From Circinella minor (Eukaryota > Mucoromycota > Mucoromycetes > Mucorales > Lichtheimiaceae), in the NCBI GenBank assembly GCA_016758965.1, contig JAEPRB010000060.1, positions 62,001 through 126,000 of the forward strand: DNA of 64,000 nt, read 5' to 3'. Shown piece after piece: positions 1 to 13,036 of the stretch (positions are counted from its first letter, which is position 1; every line of letters starts with the position of its first letter). The position numbers were made by a program, and so were the translations under genes. The notes under the pieces are model-generated. The model did no database searches. It was not told where the DNA came from and worked only from the letters and a program-made list of their open reading frames with translations.

Positions 1-841
1 ACCACCTAAAATTTTTGTTCATATCAAAGGTTGGTTAGCTACACTTTATATATTTAAAATAGTTACGTGAGCTGGATATCTAATTCCTAATAATGTGTTG
101 CTCTTATTATTAGGAACGAGTAATCTAAATGAGCAGTATCGACGTACATATGATTCAAATGGTCAACAAGTAACAGTAGAACCTGTACTTGTTGGTAAAC
201 CTGGGGAATATATTTCGCACATCGATTTTGATTATACCATTAATTGTAGCGATCTTGTATCTCAAATATCTAATGGTTTTCATGTTTTAACAGAAAGGAA
301 GACAGGTTATGTGAAAACAGTTCCAGAATTATGTGAAGATTATGTACGAGATACGCACCGATTAAAAGAATTACAGCTTACCAAGGTCATTGATTGGGAT
401 GAAGCTGTTTTAAGCAGATGTATGTGATATCTATTTGTTTTATTTATTTATTTTTGGTTGACCTGCTGTCAATCTCACCGAATAAACTAATATATTATAC
501 CTATATTAGTGGTGACAGCTGGTATACGTGCGCATGGATATTCACAACAGTTATCTATCACTATTGAAAAAAGAGAAGACAAAGTAACGGTCAAGCCAGC
601 ATCAGTAATTTCTCGAATGGCAGATAACAAATTTATTCAATACTTTTTCTATATCACATTTCTATTCATTTTTGCTTGGCCCATGTTAATTTTATGGCGC
701 AAAAAGATTGGTCATGTAACACTACAAAGTAAATGGCAAATGAAACTGTCAGAAAAAAGATGGTGTGATCAATATATGACAGAAATCTTAGGCCAAATTC
801 CTCCTGTAAGGTGTGGACCCATTGTTACTGTACATCAATAA
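1..841 (+). CDS. Partial gene: C-terminal part of an unknown single-pass membrane protein
   Basis: I do not recognise this protein. The 5' end lies outside the window. Three exons can be joined in frame: 1-29 (donor after AAAG), 114-419 and 510-841, with TAA at 839-841. The visible part is about 220 residues: a soluble region with a Cys and many acidic and Tyr residues, then one strong hydrophobic segment (FIQYFFYITFLFIFAWPMLI), then a basic tail of about 60 residues ending PIVTVHQ. The layout suggests a membrane-anchored protein with a short tail after the last membrane span. No catalytic motif is visible. The model rests on splice phase agreement and on continuous open frames of coding-like composition. 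Confidence 0.7.
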
Positions 842-1288
842 AAAATACATATAAATATATAAAGAGAAAGTGCGAAAAATATAAAAATAACTTCCAAATG
901 CAGTAACCAGCCATTATCCTAAATGTTGTTTGTGTTCTGTGTAATTTGTGTTTTTAATTATATATAACCCAGAAAAACGAGATTTAAATGCAACAAAAAA
1001 TTATAAAAGTGCATAATAATAGTAGATCACGAACAAATAAGTGAGGGGAAAATAGGGAAGCGTGGGATGCTTGTAGGAAAGAGGAATAAAGGTGGAGGAG
1101 AACTTCAATATAATAAAAAGAATAGTAATAATAATATAGGATACGAAAAAAAAAAGAAGAGAGATAAAATTCCTTCTGTTCTTCAAGATCAAATGTACAA
1201 AAAGAAAAAGAAAGATACTATATATAAATAATAACTAGAGAAAGATAGAAGGCAAAAAAAAAAGAGGACTTATATCTACTTTTTCTTT
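842..1288. other. Intergenic, convergent 3' ends
   Basis: This stretch separates two convergent genes. It is A/T-rich with A-runs and holds no coding-like frame that I can support. It probably carries the two 3' UTRs. Confidence 0.6.
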
Positions 1289-2505
1289 TTAGGATCGCAA
1301 ATGAGGTTTGCCATCGGCGGTATCAGGCTTATAATAATCTCCGTGTTGTTGTTGCATTGGAGCTTGACCACCAGCAACAACAGCAGCATTTGGATCATAC
1401 ATGGGCTGACTAGAAGCAGCGGTACTACCATCATAATAATAACCTTGTTCATCATAATATCCTCCACCTTGACCTTGATCTTGATAATAATAACCTTGTT
1501 GTTGTTGGTGATGTGGTGGGGGCGACATGGCGCCAGCGCCGTATTCTTGAGGTTGATTCAATTGAGGTTCATAATAATGACGACCAGAATCATTATAGAA
1601 ATTACCTTGATCATTCAAACGAGGCAAAGTAGGCGATTGGGCGGTTTTTCCGGCGGCGGCGGCAGCACCACCAGCAGCAGCACCAGCAGCAACATTGGCT
1701 GCAGCCATAGGTGGTGAACGGTGATGAGGGAAATCAGTTTCAGCCAATCCAAAGTCTTCAAAGTCGGTGGGACGCTTTTGCTTATTGCGAGCAGTACAAC
1801 CACCACGACGATTTAACCAAGCCAACAAACCACCAATCAAAGCAAGACCAACTATAAATATTTTTCATTTGTTAGTTATTTAAAAAAAAACTTGTTTCGA
1901 GAAATTTTCTGGAATTACTGTTCTCCTCTCATTTTACAGGTACAGTTTCAGAAAGCTATAAAAAAAATCACACACAAAAGAGCTCTTAAATACATACCAA
2001 CTCCGCCGACTACACCACCTGCAATGGCGCCAGTATGGTCATTTCCACCATCGTTTGGGTCAGATGTATTTGTAGAAGTTTCGGCATGAGATTTAGTAGA
2101 GGTTTCTGAATCAGTGTTGGTTTCGTCGCTAGTGGTAGGTGTTTCTTTTTGACTCGAAGTGTCCTGTGTAGGTTGAGGATTATCTGACGAAGGTTGAGGA
2201 TTATTTGACGAAGGTTGAGGATTATTTGATGAAGGTTGAGGATTGTTTGACGAAGGCTGAGGGTTGTTAGACGAAGGCTGAGGATCGTTTGACGAAGGTT
2301 GAGGATTAGGTTCAGAAGTAGGTTGAGGATTGTTACTTGTAGGGTCTGGTGAAGGTTGTGGATCGCTTGGTTGAGGAGCAGCAGAAGTAGGATCTGGTGC
2401 AGTACCTCCTCCACTAGTAGGCGCATCGGATTGTGATTCGACAACAAATACAGCTTGTAATAATACAAGTAGTGCTAACAATAAAAATGTTCCTGAAATC
2501 CTCAT
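1289..2505 (-). CDS. Mid2/WSC-like cell-surface protein with Pro-Gln-Ser repeats
   Basis: Two exons, 2505-1998 and 1851-1289, give 356 residues. The start at 2505 opens a clear signal peptide (MRISGTFLLLALLVLLQAVF). Next comes a Ser/Thr/Pro-rich ectodomain of about 150 residues with tandem PQPSSNN heptads, likely O-glycosylated. A Gly-rich transmembrane segment (GGVVGGVVGLALIGGLLAWL) is created exactly at the exon junction. After NRRGG the cytosolic tail is rich in Ala, Gln, Tyr and Gly. This order of signal peptide, Ser/Thr mucin-like region, one membrane span and short tail is that of Mid2/Mtl1/WSC wall-stress sensors. No WSC cysteine domain is visible, so I call it Mid2-like by architecture only; ligand and pathway are inferred. 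Confidence 0.8.
2171..2317 (-). repeat. 21-bp in-frame tandem repeat, seven units
   Basis: On the + strand the unit GGTTGAGGATTATTTGACGAA recurs with small changes at 2171, 2192, 2213, 2234, 2255, 2276 and 2297, an exact 21-bp period. On the coding (-) strand each unit encodes a PQPSSNN-type heptad of the surface protein. Most differences are third-position or conservative changes. Confidence 0.95.
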
Positions 2506-2743
2506 TTTTTTATATTATTAATGAAATAAGATAACGGACTGGGAGAAGAAGAGGAAAACAAAAAAAGAAAAAAAAAGGGAAAAAGAAGACCAGAAGAGTC
2601 TATTTTGTATTTTGCGGACAAAAAAAAAAGGTTGACTCGGACCTTCAAGCGTGTGGTTAAAAATTGGGGGGATGAGAGACTAAAAAAAATAAAATAAAAA
2701 GAGTGCTACACTGTTTTATTGTGTTATACTAGCTAGTTATATA

Positions 2744-5700
2744 TTATACAGTTCTTTTTTCTATTTTTGATCTTTTACGTTCTCTGCGTTCAAGTTCTTT
2801 GTCACGATCATTTTTACGAGGAACAAAAGTAGATCCAGCTGTTTCTATAGAGTGGAGTGTATCCATGTCAATCAATGATTCTCTTTTTCTTCCAACTATG
2901 GCAATATTCTTGGTACTAGGAATACGTAAATGATCTTGTTCAACTTGAAATCCACACCTAGTGGCAATGTCTTTTACATAACGTGTGTATGCTTTATATT
3001 TCCCACCAACTCCACTTTCTTCATCTATATCATTCGTTGTATTTAACACGAGACGTTTTGTACCGTCTAACCCATAAAAACAACACGGGATCACCATAAA
3101 CCTAAGTATAGCACCATAATAATAATAGTAAAACATCATTGTTATTATATGCAAAATTATTTAAAGTAATCATATATGAAAAAAAAACAAAGAGTATGGA
3201 AATTATGTAATTTGTTTTTTGCGCCTCTTTTTTTTTCTGTTCTATGCCGAAGTGCTATTATTAATACTCTCCCCCCTTCTCCAACAAATTTTTTCGTTTC
3301 TCCTTACTTGCATTGTGCCCCTGATTTGGCTGCTATTAAAGGAATCCTATTTAAATAAATTACATTTATACATCAGTAATTTTTTTTCTTGGTTTATGTT
3401 TCATTTCAGGCAAAACCCGATGGGTACCGGTTCTATGACAAAAAAAAATACGCGCCCAAAAAAAAAATAGCTTCCTCTTTTTTTTTTCTCCGGCAATAAT
3501 CAGTTTTGCGCAACACAAAAAAAAACTTTTTTTTACCATGGTACAAGTTCATCAGCGTGGTTCCCAATTAGCCAATCTGTACTCGGATAAATAGCTTGTG
3601 CTGGATAAAGTGCCTCCACTATATAATTAAAAGGAAGCAGAAACATAAAGAATGAAAGAGGTAAAACAAAATGGAGGCGAGGGATGACGAAAAAAAATGT
3701 TGAAACAAATTATAATTAGATGATACTTTAAAAATCTTATATCAATTATAATAATGATTATTATTAAATTAGAACTGGGAGTGATAAGTATTTTTTCTTT
3801 ACCTCGTAATTGATCATCCTTCCCATTGCGTAATTTTGACCATATCTTTCTTTCTGCTACATCGATTCCATATCCTTGATATCCTTCACTTGTCAACAAA
3901 TAGGTCAAAAGACCGTTTCCGCATCCCAAATCAATAAAAGTCGGTTTTCTAATAAAATCAGTAAAAAAAAAAAAGAAATTTGTTTTTAATATGTAACAAA
4001 GGACAAACACCAGCCTCCCTGGTGTTGTCATACGATAAATATGAGAATGAAAAAAAAAGTTGTGTGCGTATGTATTGTGTTTTTTAAAACTTCAGTACTA
4101 CTGCTAGCTACTATATTATCCTCATATATGACACAGACACTAATCGTTCACAACTCATCATCATTCTCTTTTTCTTGTGTTACGACTTTCGATGAAACTT
4201 TTAAAAAAAATAACACACAAAACATACCGGTCTTCTTGTTGCCATAAACATATGAGATAACTTGCTATCCCAATATCTTCGAAAACAAACTTTTGTGGAT
4301 CTGTTTTTTCGGTCCAGTTACTAACATATAAAAAGTGAAGATGGTTATTTATATATATATATATATAAACATTTAATAAACAGCTGATGACTACTATGAT
4401 GGTAAGAAGAAGAAAGGGTACTTTTTTTTTACCTGACCAGATCGTTTGCATATTTTGCTTTGAGATGTTGGTACATATTCACATAAGTCTCTTTTGGTAC
4501 TAGTGTATCATGTCGAGCTCTTTTTTTGTACCCAAGGCGGGTTTGAATACACCATTTAAACAATTTGTGTAAAATCGTTTTGAGAGCATATTGCTTTTTT
4601 TATACACAAAAGAAAAAATAATAATAATTCAGAAAACAATGACAAAAAAAAAACTTCACCTTTTCTCCTCGTGATATTAAGTTATATTTATATATATCAT
4701 ATATTCAATTGTATTAATAATACTTTTATAAATAGGCTAACTCTTACCATTTTTGAGTCTTTTATAGCTGGTTGGTCATCATTGATAGGAATAATTTGCA
4801 GTCGAAGTATACCTTGATCTTCATCATCTTCATGAATATGATCCTCATGGTTTCCATGAGCAAGATTATCCTTGTTTCCTTCGTTGTTATGACTACAAAT
4901 ATAAAGGCATTATAACAGCAGATAATTTGATTTGTGTGAGTACTGCCAAGTTTTCTTTTCTTTATTCGCTAAAGCAATACAAGGCTCACGCGGTTGTGTA
5001 ACTATTAAATCTTTACCTTCTTGGCAGAGCAGTGGCGTCGTACACAAAACTGTAAGCTTTTACCTAATTTAGATTAAAAAGAGTTTATATGGATGTCATT
5101 GTGTCACTATCTTCAGTAATATTCGAAAAAAAACAAGGCTGATGTAGGAGGGGAAAAGATTGATACACAATAATAATCTTTAGCGCGTGTTTCTTTCTTT
5201 ATTGTTACCTTTGGATAATAGAATGGTAAGGTTGTTTCTAGTGTCTTTCCCGGTTCCACAACCGGTCGATAAATGACACGACCGCGATCTTTTCATAATT
5301 ATCATTAACATGCATATATATCTCAAATCAGCTTCTTTCTCTGCCCAATTTTTTTTAATCTTAATGCATTTTCTCTCCCATAGCCACCTTTTTTTATTTT
5401 TATTTTTATTTTGACAGATTTACCATTATTATCATCATAATGATATTCGATTGTTTCAACTAGAGGAGCATCTTTTGATTTACGTTTAGGTATCAGTTTA
5501 CGTTGTATTACTCGATCATTTGAATTGGATAGAATTTCTGCTTTCTCGATAGGGGGGATTAACAGATGTGGCTCGTTTGTCCACGTTTTCTTGTTTTAGT
5601 TTGACATAAAATATATATCAACACATGAGCATGTTTTTCTTTCTTTTTTATAATAATAATAATACCAAAAAAACAAAAAAAAAACACATAAGCCCCAATT

Positions 5701-5998
5701 ATAACTATAAAGTGCTTATTGACATACAATGGTTTTCCAAAATGGGTGAATAGTTGTAGGAACTGATTGTTCAGCTACTGTATACCATACTTCTTGATTG
5801 CTCGCTCCGACTGGTCGATCATTAGATTTTTTAGGTTCATCAAAAAATAGATTGGGAGCAAATTGAGTAAACAGGGTTTGTGGATCCACTAAAATTTTTT
5901 TATTTCAACCAATTTTGATTGTGGTCATTATAATTGAATGTTAAAGTTTCTATTTTTTGATTTTACTATTTATGCATACCAGTTTCTGCTTCAGTCAT
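2744..5998 (-). CDS. TRM44: tRNA(Ser) Um44 2'-O-methyltransferase, TRM44 type
   Basis: Twelve exons join in phase: 5998-5980, 5888-5728, 5589-5424, 5288-5209, 5063-5017, 4892-4748, 4593-4433, 4320-4228, 3948-3803, 3618-3537, 3346-3308, 3101-2744; 498 residues. The family is recognisable from WTEKTDPQKFVFEDIGIAS, the SAM-binding motif FIDLGCGNGLLTYLL (about residues 295-309), WLIGNHADELVPWIPLIAA and VIPCCFYGLDG. These blocks occur in the family order. TRM44 enzymes 2'-O-methylate U44 of tRNA-Ser in the cytoplasm. The short exon 3346-3308 is required to join DELVPW to IPLIAA and KFMVIPCC. The gene is transcribed away from the F-box/WD40 gene across a 2.2-kb gap. Exon ends in the poorly conserved N-terminal half are less certain than those around the catalytic core. 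Confidence 0.92.
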
Positions 5999-6036
5999 TG
6001 CGTGGGCCCAGGCACAAAGGAAAAGCTATAAAGTGT

Positions 6037-6070
<34 letters not shown>

Positions 6071-8242
6071 TCCGACCTCTTTTTTGGGCTGTCAAAAAAA
6101 AAGCTTTGGGAATTAAGTCTTGTTTTTTTCATTATCATCAGATTAACTTTATTTTATCTCGGTCATAATGAAGTTTTGGAAATAGCCTTTTTTTTAATTA
6201 TGAATACACGCGGATATATATTAACTGCTAATATATATTAGAACCAACATAATATAAGAGAAAAAAACAGGTTAATGGTTTTATGTGCATGTTGAAATCA
6301 TGGTTGAACAAAAAACTTTTTTTATGCCACAGTTCTATGGTAGGCTGCACGATTACTGTTTTTGACATTATATACATGAACTGTATATAAAATTCAAGTT
6401 TATAGAATATCAATTTAATTAGTATATAATAGATATGTATACCGCTCTATGTGAAAAAAAAAGGGAATATTCAAACTTTCTTTTTTATAGATGTGTATAA
6501 CTTTCCAATCACTTGGATTTTGAGAACTTAACTTGTATATGATTGGATAATAACTTCTGCTGGAGACCCGGTATGTGATGGTATATAAGCACACAAATAA
6601 CAACTATACTTACGCCATTTGACATCATAATGTTAATATCAAACAATGGAATAGTCTTTCTTGTTCCTTCAATTATTTCTAGGCAACACAAAATTAAGTA
6701 ATAAAAAATCTTTCTCATGGTTAAATTGAACCCCAAAAAAAATAGTTTCATGATTAGATATTACTATTATCACTATATTCGGTGTTCAGCCCGAAATTAT
6801 TTTAGGTACTACTATGTAGATATTATTACAATGTGTTCGATATAAGTACTATAGATGGAGCAAATAAAAAAAAGACCCGGGAAAAAAGAGATGGGATAGT
6901 TAGAAAGTATATTAGGAGAAAAAAAGTATGAGGGGCTAAAAGAAATAAACTGACTAAAATAGCAATTCAAAGGACTGGAAACTGGACAAATCTGTTCGAA
7001 TTTTTTTAAACCAAGTATAAAATATGGATAACATATATTTGTGTCTAATACGCGCGTACACGCTATTAAAAAAGGTATAGAAAAAGGAGTAAATATTTAT
7101 TTAACAAACAACGATGCATCCTTTTAGCAAGTAATGGCTTTCTATTGTGTAGTACAACGTCATAATTATTTGGTGGGTTACTTCCGTGATTGATTCATGA
7201 TGTCTGTAACATAACTGTTTTTTTCGCAATATATATTATCAATTTATCAATCAATCTATCTATCTGTTCGTTATTTTTTTTATTAGTTTTTCAAAGTTTA
7301 AATGTAATAACTAACGCAAAAAAGGGTTTATATAATAAAGTATTGTATATTATGCAAGATAACTAACTATAAAAAACGAAAATGCAAGGTTGATCATTTA
7401 ACACCCCCGACCATTGCTATTTCTCGTTTTGCGTAACCTTTTATTAGTTTGAGTTTATGGATAATGAATATTATTTACTTTTGACCCTACTTTCAGAAAT
7501 CAATAAAATCAGAAACCTACATATAAACAATTACACAAGTTTTTTTTAGTGATGTAAATATAAAAAATAAAAAGAGTCTGCCATAAACCGCAACGGCAAC
7601 GGCAATGGATCCTATTTTTAAGAGACTAATAGATTGTAGGTAACACATGGAATAACTTGGATACGCACGGTTTATCGGTAAGATGAAACACTCAAAGGAA
7701 ACGTAATAATGATATTTTACACAAATATTTCTATGATTTAGTAGATTTATTTGTTTTTGTTTTTTTGGTCCCTGACAAACAAAGGAGATATCTAAGTTTG
7801 TGTTTGAGGAGAATGCATATAACTGGAGGTAATATAGATAGGAGAGAAAAAAAGATTTTTTCCTTGTTATAGCGCCAAATTATATTCAGATAATAAAATA
7901 TATAAAGCTTTTTTTTTTCATCAAATAGTATAAATATACTGTATAATGACAATATGATGAAATTAAGCACAATTATTAAAAAAAAATATTATTCATTTAC
8001 AACGGAAAAAAGTAAATAAAATAGGGATGTTTTTTAATAAAGTAATAATGTATAACGTGGAGGAAAAAACTACCGTGTTTTTTTACTCTTTTCTTTTTCT
8101 CACTTAACTTTTTTTTTCATCCTTCCTTTTTAATCACTTATTCCCCTTCCTTTACTCTTCTTCCTTCTTTTTTTTTTTATTCAGTCTATAATCCTACAAC
8201 TATTCTTTTTTTATTTTGTTCGTTCTCAAACACCTCATTCTT
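5999..8242. other. 2.2-kb gap between divergent genes
   Basis: This gap lies between the starts of TRM44 (-) and the F-box/WD40 gene (+). It holds a T-run near 6040-6067, and the last 150 bp before the F-box start are pyrimidine-rich, like other 5' leaders here. One possible small minus-strand coding fragment at 6.6-6.7 kb is listed separately. No tRNA or other RNA gene was recognised. Confidence 0.5.
6614..6718 (-). CDS. Possible first exon of a small unknown secreted or membrane protein
   Basis: An ATG at 6718-6716 opens 35 codons beginning MRKIFYYLILCCLEIIEG, which looks like a signal peptide, and the frame runs into a consensus donor GTAAGT at 6613. Further short coding-like frames follow downstream on the same strand (about 6560-6480 and 6380-6250), but I could not join them in phase. 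This may be a small gene, a decayed gene or chance. Confidence 0.22.
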
Positions 8243-10493
8243 ATGGCTTCAAAGAATCAGAATCAAACTCAAGTTTGTGACATTGTCATGACCGAAGCGA
8301 CTAATAATAGCACTAACAACATTAGTAATAATAACAACACCAATCGAACATGTCATTCGGGTACAACGTTGTTGGCCAGTCGATCTATTATTTTGAAAGC
8401 CTCGGCTACTGTAGGAAAATGTAGAAAACGCCAACTCGGACCAAAAAGACGATTAACATTACCACTTTCCCTACATCAGCAACAACAACAAGAACAACAG
8501 GGTCCCTTCACCATGACAACGACAACATATCAAACACTTAACAACAATGAAAACAGTAATAATGATATGCTTATGCATATTGATCACAACGAGAAGAAAA
8601 TAGGTACACAAACTAATTATAATCCCAGGAGATTTAGAGTTATACGTTGTAGAGGTTTAGCGTGAGAGTGAGAGAAAATGAATGGGCGGGACAAAATATC
8701 TTTTTTTTTTCTTAATTAATATATATTTGTTAACTTGATCTGATCTATTCTCTAACTTATACATATACTTCCTATTTGCTGGAAAACAACAATCAGATTT
8801 TTTGACCTGCTTACCATGCGAATTGGTTCTTCAGATCATTACATTAATCGATGTCTCCTCTTTGGTTACCATGTCGAGTGTATGTCAAACGTGGTACACT
8901 TTGTCCCGAAATAATGACATTTGGCGTTGGCGACTGTCGGAGATGCATTGGTTACCAGCACGAGGGGAAGAAAAAACAAGATTATTACTTCAATACCAAG
9001 AACAAAGACAAGAAATTGACTGGCATTATTGGTTTAAACAACGTTATCAATTAGAGCGTCGATGGATGCTTGGTGAAGTATCAACTCATTATCTTCTTGG
9101 TCATTATGATAGTGTTTATTGTTTACAATTTGATGAACAACGTATTATTACTGGTGGAAGAGATTGTACAATCAAATTCTGGAATATAAATACATATGAA
9201 TGTACTCGAACCCTCAGAGCCCATGAAGGAAGCGTTTTATCATTACAATATAATGATTCATTAATGGTTTCTGGTTCCTCGGATAAAACAGTGGTTGTAT
9301 GGAGTATGGAAACATTTGTACCACTTCGTCGACTTACGGTAAGATAACTAATTTCTTTTCTTTTATTAAAAAGTTGATTTGATTATAATTAAATGGTTAT
9401 TTATTTTGATTTATACTAATTGTATTGTTTATTGTGGCTATTAGGGCCATGAAGGAGGAGTATTAGATGTCTCATTTGACGATCGGTACATCATTTCATG
9501 TTCAAAAGATAAATCTATCCGGATATGGGATACAACGACGGGTGAACTGATACGAACAGTGTATGCTCATCGTGGTCCGGTCAATGCAGTTCAGCTTAAA
9601 GGAAATAATGTTGTATCAGCTTCTGGAGACGCCTTAATCAAGATGTGGAATGTCCATACAGGAGAATGTATCCGTGAATTTGTTGGTCATGGTCGTGGGT
9701 TGGCTTGTGTACAATTCGATGGCAAACGGATAGTGAGTGGATCCAATGATAAAACGGTCAAAGTTTGGGATGCCGAGGTAACCCCCCCCCTCTTTTCTAT
9801 TATATGTTGTCCAGACCCCATTGACAACAGCGCCTGTTAGCACTTACTAACATACATATGCTTCTTTTATTATTAGTCGGGCGAATGCATTATGAGTTGT
9901 GAAGGTACATAGATATACAAGTAACAGATAGATTATAACTTTTATTTATCAATGATCATTCTATTTACAAATATATAGGTCATCAAGATCTAGTACGTAC
10001 TGTTCATTTCGATAATGATCGTATTGTGAGCGCAAGTTATGATCAAAGTATTCGTGTTTGGGATATGAAGTATGATTGTTACTATTATTTCTCCATAGTA
10101 ATTGAAAATAATAAAGATAAATTGTTTTACTAACGATCGTAAAAAACATTCTAACTTTTAATATAGAACAGGAACATGTTTATTAGACTTTCAAAATGCA
10201 CACACAAGTTGGGTATTTGACGTACGATTTGATAAAAACAAAATTGTCAGGCAAGTATTTATATAAATATTTATAGTAACATCTATTTACATACTCATGT
10301 AAAATTACATATATGGAAGAGGCCGCCCATCATGCCGATGAATTATAATATTGCTTTCTCTATTTCTATCTCTCTCTCACACTCAAATATAACTCCCTTT
10401 CTTTTTCTTTAAAAAAAACACAGTGCAAGTCAAGATCATCGAGTGATGGTTATGGATTTTTCGACCGGATTAGATACAAGATTGTTTTCATAA
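8243..10493 (+). CDS. F-box/WD40 protein, SCF ubiquitin ligase substrate receptor
   Basis: Seven exons: 8243-8654, 8797-9338, 9445-9777, 9877-9904, 9979-10069, 10167-10250, 10424-10493; 519 residues. The first about 135 residues are Asn/Gln/Thr-rich and basic. An F-box follows (LPCELVLQIITLIDVSSLV). Then come seven WD40 blades, for example ITGGRDCTIKFWN, VSGSSDKTVVVWS, VSGSNDKTVKVWD and VSASYDQSIRVWD, closing with VSASQDHRVMVMDF. Known members (Pof1, Met30, beta-TrCP, Fbw7) bind Skp1 through the F-box and phosphorylated substrates through the propeller. The exon 1 donor (GTTTAG at 8655) is weak but is the only one that keeps phase, giving CRDFLTCLPCEL. The last intron has a GC-AG boundary (10251). 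The substrate cannot be read from sequence. Confidence 0.9.
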
Positions 10494-13036
10494 ATGAAGA
10501 AAAAAGAGAGAGAAAATAATATTATGATTATTAGCATTTTTATCCTTATCATTAATATCAACAACATCATCAACATCAATATTATATCACCCATTTCATG
10601 TCTATTTAGTATATTTCACACGCATACTCACATATTATAAGGCATATAATATATACATATATCCATATAGTTACAAAACCAACAACATATCATATATCTC
10701 ATCTTATTACACTTTTTATATCACTGTTTCTTTGTTTTCTTTGCAAAATAGCTTATTACATAACCGTAAATTCTTTTATTTTTAATTTTACTTATCTCAA
10801 ATTAATAATACCTTTAATAAAAAATAACAATAATAATTATGATACCCAGTTAATATTAAGCATTTTTGCTGTATTAAATATACATTTTTTTTGTATGGGA
10901 GTTGGTTTAAATACATAATAATATGTTACTTACCTATAAAGTAAAAAAATCTCTATCTTTGGAAATTGAAACCCATATTTTGAAAAGTTACATGAAAAAC
11001 ATATGTTGTTAAAAACAACAACAAAAAAAGACTCCAACAATTGTAAATCTAAAACCGTAAACACCCGGGTTACTGTATATTATCATACTTTAACTAATAA
11101 TTATATCTATCAAGAACATCACTAACAACAAGAAGATCTAACTAAACTTTAATTTTGTTCATTTTGTTCATTTTATTCGGGTTTTTATCTTGTTTTATAA
11201 TAACATCGGCAATGAGAGAAGAAACGGTGGGAGATCAGGTATCGGGTTCCCGTTTATTTCCATTCCCCGCCCAGTCCTCCCCCCTTTTTTTCCCCAAAAA
11301 CATAAAATGATAAACAAAGATGATGGATGAGGTATAAGATGGGGGGTTAGTTTAGTAAAAAAGAAAACATTATCATTATTTTTGTTTGCCCAGAGAGAAA
11401 AAATAGCCAAGATCGATCATCCCTGAAAAAAAAGTCTTTGAATTAATATTATAATATTACTTCTATTTACAACTAAATATTTTTAAAAAAAGGATAAATG
11501 ACGGGAGCATTTCTTACAATATTTTTTTTCCCAGTTGTTACATTTTCTTTTCTCCTGGGTAATGGTTTTATGTTTTGATGAGTTAAATAAATAAATAATA
11601 ATAATCAAGTTGTGATAATGAAAAACATGACTTTTCACACTTGACTTGTGAAAATGTATGATGTGGGTCCGTGCGTTGTTGTACACTGACGGATGGGGGG
11701 GAAGGAGGGTGTTTGAAAGGTGTGGTTTTCTCTTTTTGCTCTATTAAAAAGTATCAGATCAATAAATCAAAAATCCAAAAAAGAAAAAGTTAAAAAGAGT
11801 CACCCGATCTTTTTTAGTTACCGTGTATTATTGTACCTATGTGATATTCGTCGTCTTAATATGATATTTTATATACTATTAATGTTCTACCACTTTGTTC
11901 TTACTATTTATTGTAGCACTAAATATCAAGAATTAGTGACTCTTTGTACCATTATTCACCCAGTTCATCAATTATGAGAAGGTTCCACACAAAACAGTCG
12001 GGCGTTTCATTTGTTTTTTTAATAGTTAATGTAACGTAAATATACATCCATAATCTCAAGTAGCTAATATGTTTATCATACACTAGCCACACCAATGAAA
12101 ATAAAATACCTTTTTAGTTTAAAGGAGTAGCAGTATAAGTAAAAAAAGAAAAATAGTTGTGGATGAAATAATCCGCCTGACCGCCGAGCAATATACCAAA
12201 AAGAAAGCCATGGGGTTTCTCTTTAATTCTTCTTTGACTCTTTATACTTTTTTTTTCTTTGGGTTCTCTTTTGCTGAGGTTCGGTATTTGACAGCGGTAA
12301 AACTGCCGCTCGTTTCAACGTATATAACACCTAGCAGATAGACATTTATAATTTATTATATCTATAATAAAAAGAAGAAATGATTTTCTACTATACACAT
12401 CTTTTCACATACGTACATAGACATACATATTTCACACATATTTAAGATTAATATGCAAGGTGTCGGTACACGAGTATAATTGAACGCGGCAAAATAGAAT
12501 AGAGTGAAGTAGAGTGAGAAATAAAGATGGAAAGGGAGTAACATATGAATGATTACACACGAATGGAAAAAGTCACACACATACATAATACACACACACA
12601 CACACACACTTTCTTCTCTTTCAAATCATCAACAAAAACCATCAGTGTTATATATAAGAACATGTATACATCACATACAAATCCGTTTTATCTAACTTTT
12701 AATGTGGTATCTTGATGGTCGTTCGTAAGCAAGAAAGGGTTTTTTACACACTTCATCCCCCCCCCCCAAAAAAAAAAAAAAAAAAAACCACAAAAACCTC
12801 CATTCTCCTTTCTTTCTTGGGTTCCCGCTCTTTGAGCCGAAGTAAAAAAAAAACTTTGATACTCGGTTTTATAGTTCCTGTCCCACGCCTTTCTTTTTCC
12901 ATTTACATTACCCATAACCTTCATTCTTTTTTTTCCCTCTTTCTTTTTTTTCTCCATTTTTTTTATATTCTTTTTGATTATAACATATTTTTCTTTTCTT
13001 TTTTTTTATCTGGAACAAATCAACAAATACAACAGC
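10494..13036. other. 2.5-kb intergenic region
   Basis: I see no convincing gene. The region contains A/T-rich DNA, short CA and TA microsatellites, and a long pyrimidine-rich stretch (about 12,880-13,010) directly upstream of the Rua1-type start that probably forms its promoter and leader. Open frames at 11,720-11,977 and 12,712-13,071 are low-complexity and lack family resemblance. Confidence 0.5.

Noticed and set aside
11720..11977. 85-codon open frame in the 10.5-13 kb gap
   Set aside because: Composition is like translated A/T-rich DNA; no homology recognised, no splice partner.
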